DNA of 64,000 bases, taken from Hemicordylus capensis (taxonomy: Eukaryota > Chordata > Lepidosauria > Squamata > Cordylidae). The notes beneath the pieces are model-generated. The model worked only from the letters and a program-made list of their open reading frames with translations. It had not been told where the DNA came from and made no database searches. The stretch covers positions 90,951,501 to 91,015,500 of the forward strand of contig NC_069659.1 in NCBI RefSeq assembly GCF_027244095.1, read 5' to 3'. The first letter of the stretch is position 1, and each line of letters begins with the position of its first letter. Both the position numbers and the translations under genes were made by a program. Of this stretch, positions 63,041-64,000 are shown piece after piece.

Positions 63041-63820
63041 CAGGTGAAACTCGGAAAATTAGAATATCATGCAAAAGTCCATTAATTTCAGTAATGCAAA
63101 TTAAAAGGTGAAACTGATATATGAGACAGATGCATTACATGCAAAGCGAGATAAGTCAAGCCTTAATTTGTTATAATTGTGATGATCATGGCGTACAGCT
63201 CATGAAAACCCCAAATCCACAATCCCAGAAAATTAGAATATTACACGGAACCAAGAAGACAAGGATTGAAGAATAGAACAATATCGGACCTCTGAAAAGT
63301 ATACAGTGTACTGTGCTTGATTGGCCAGCAAACTCGCCTGACCTGACCCCATAAAGAATCTATGGGGCATTGGCAAGAGAAGGATGAGAGACATGAGACC
63401 AAACAATGCAGAATTGCTGAAGGCCGCTAATGAAGCACCGTGGTCTTCCATAATACCTCATCAGTGCCACAGGCTGATAGCATCCATGCCATGCCGCATT
63501 GAGGCAGTAATTGCTGCAAAAGGGGCCCAAACCAATTACTGAATACATATGCATGCTTATACTTTTCAGAGGTCCAATATTGTTCTATTCTTCAATCCTT
63601 GTCTTCTTGGTTCCATGTAATATTCTAATTTTCTGAGATTGTGGATTTGGGGTTTTCATGAGCTGTACGCCATGATCATCACAATTATAACAAATTAAGG
63701 CTTGACTTATCTCGCTTTGCATGTAATGCATCTGTCTCATATATCAGTTTCACCTTTTAATTTGCATTACTGAAATTAATGGACTTTTGCATGATATTCT
63801 AATTTTCCGAGTTTCACCTG
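63041..63820. mobile_element. Tc1/mariner-type deletion derivative with 263-bp inverted repeats
   Basis: Both ends begin CAGGTGAAACTCGGAAAATT. The left repeat (63041-63303) and right repeat (63558-63820) are each 263 bp and differ at only a few positions. The 254-bp centre, read on the plus strand, carries the C-terminal end of a Tc1 transposase (LDWPANSPDLTP, then MRDMRPNNAELLKAA, then QCHRLIASMPCRIEAVIAAK). A stop and frame change fall at the catalytic PIEN region. A TA lies at the left edge; the right edge has TG. It is an internally deleted, non-coding copy that could once have been mobilised in trans. Confidence 0.93.
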
Positions 63821-63824
63821 TGTA

Positions 63825-64000
63825 AGTTTCTGGGCAAAATACAAAGTGCTAGTTGTAACTTATAAAGCCCTAAATGGCTTAGGCTCTGGGTATTTAAGAG
63901 AGCGTCTTCTTCACTATGACCCACACCGCCCATTGAGGGCATCTGAGGAGGTCTGTCTCCAGTTACCACCAACTTGTCTGGTGGCTACACAGAGACGGGC
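63825..64000 (+). mobile_element. L2-like LINE reverse transcriptase C-terminal fragment (cut by window edge)
   Basis: From about 63828 the frame stays open to the window end and reads FWAKYKVLVVTYKALNGLGS, then GYLRERLLHYDPHRPLRASE and LQLPPTCLVATQRR. YKVLVLTYKALNGLGPxYL followed by R-rich SLRS-type residues is the usual end of L2/Rex-like ORF2 proteins. It directly abuts the Tc1-type element, which may have inserted into or beside it. Confidence 0.65.

Noticed and set aside
63233-63554. Two minus-strand frames near the right edge
   Set aside because: They lie within the Tc1-type element, antisense to its transposase remnant.

Overview
The window is vertebrate nuclear DNA, almost certainly from a squamate reptile (lizard). 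Evidence is the repeat load: Sauria-type SINEs whose 3' part resembles the BovB LINE tail, SINEs with 5S rRNA-like heads, a squamate SINE with an L2/CR1-like tail, CR1 LINE remnants and many short non-autonomous hAT elements. There is no prokaryotic organisation. Nearly all short open frames are chance frames or lie inside repeats.

The one protein gene I can prove is SIM2 (single-minded 2, a bHLH-PAS transcription factor) on the + strand. Exon 1 (start codon 32486, donor after 32660), exon 2 (53858-53940) and exon 3 (59027-59116) join in frame and encode residues 1-116: the bHLH domain and the start of PAS-A. The rest of the gene lies beyond 64000. Intron 1 is about 21.2 kb and intron 2 about 5.1 kb; intron 3 runs off the window.

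Layout: 1-29 kb is the 5' intergenic side, with no recognisable exon. It holds SINEs, hAT elements (several with exact 8-bp target-site duplications), a CR1 fragment, a tandem satellite and fold-back elements. 29.8-32.5 kb is the CpG-dense SIM2 promoter side, with a CCAAT/E2F-like cluster near 30.0-30.3 kb and a long fold-back of two 5S-headed SINE copies at 30.6-30.9 kb. 32.7-53.9 kb is intron 1: a CpG-dense island at 48.4-49.0 kb, repeat-free stretches that look like candidate regulatory DNA, an inverted-repeat array at 50.7-51.3 kb, a Sauria SINE and a 683-bp hAT element. 54-64 kb is introns 2 and 3, with more SINEs and a Tc1-type deletion derivative with 263-bp terminal repeats, followed by an L2-like LINE fragment at the right edge.

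I found no new multi-gene system. The most interesting material is in the repeats: a dispersed palindromic family clustered around the SIM2 promoter, SINEs with different polymerase III heads sharing one 3' body, hammerhead-ribozyme-like cores in two repeat fragments, and the inverted-repeat array in intron 1. CLDN14, the upstream neighbour of human SIM2, was not found.
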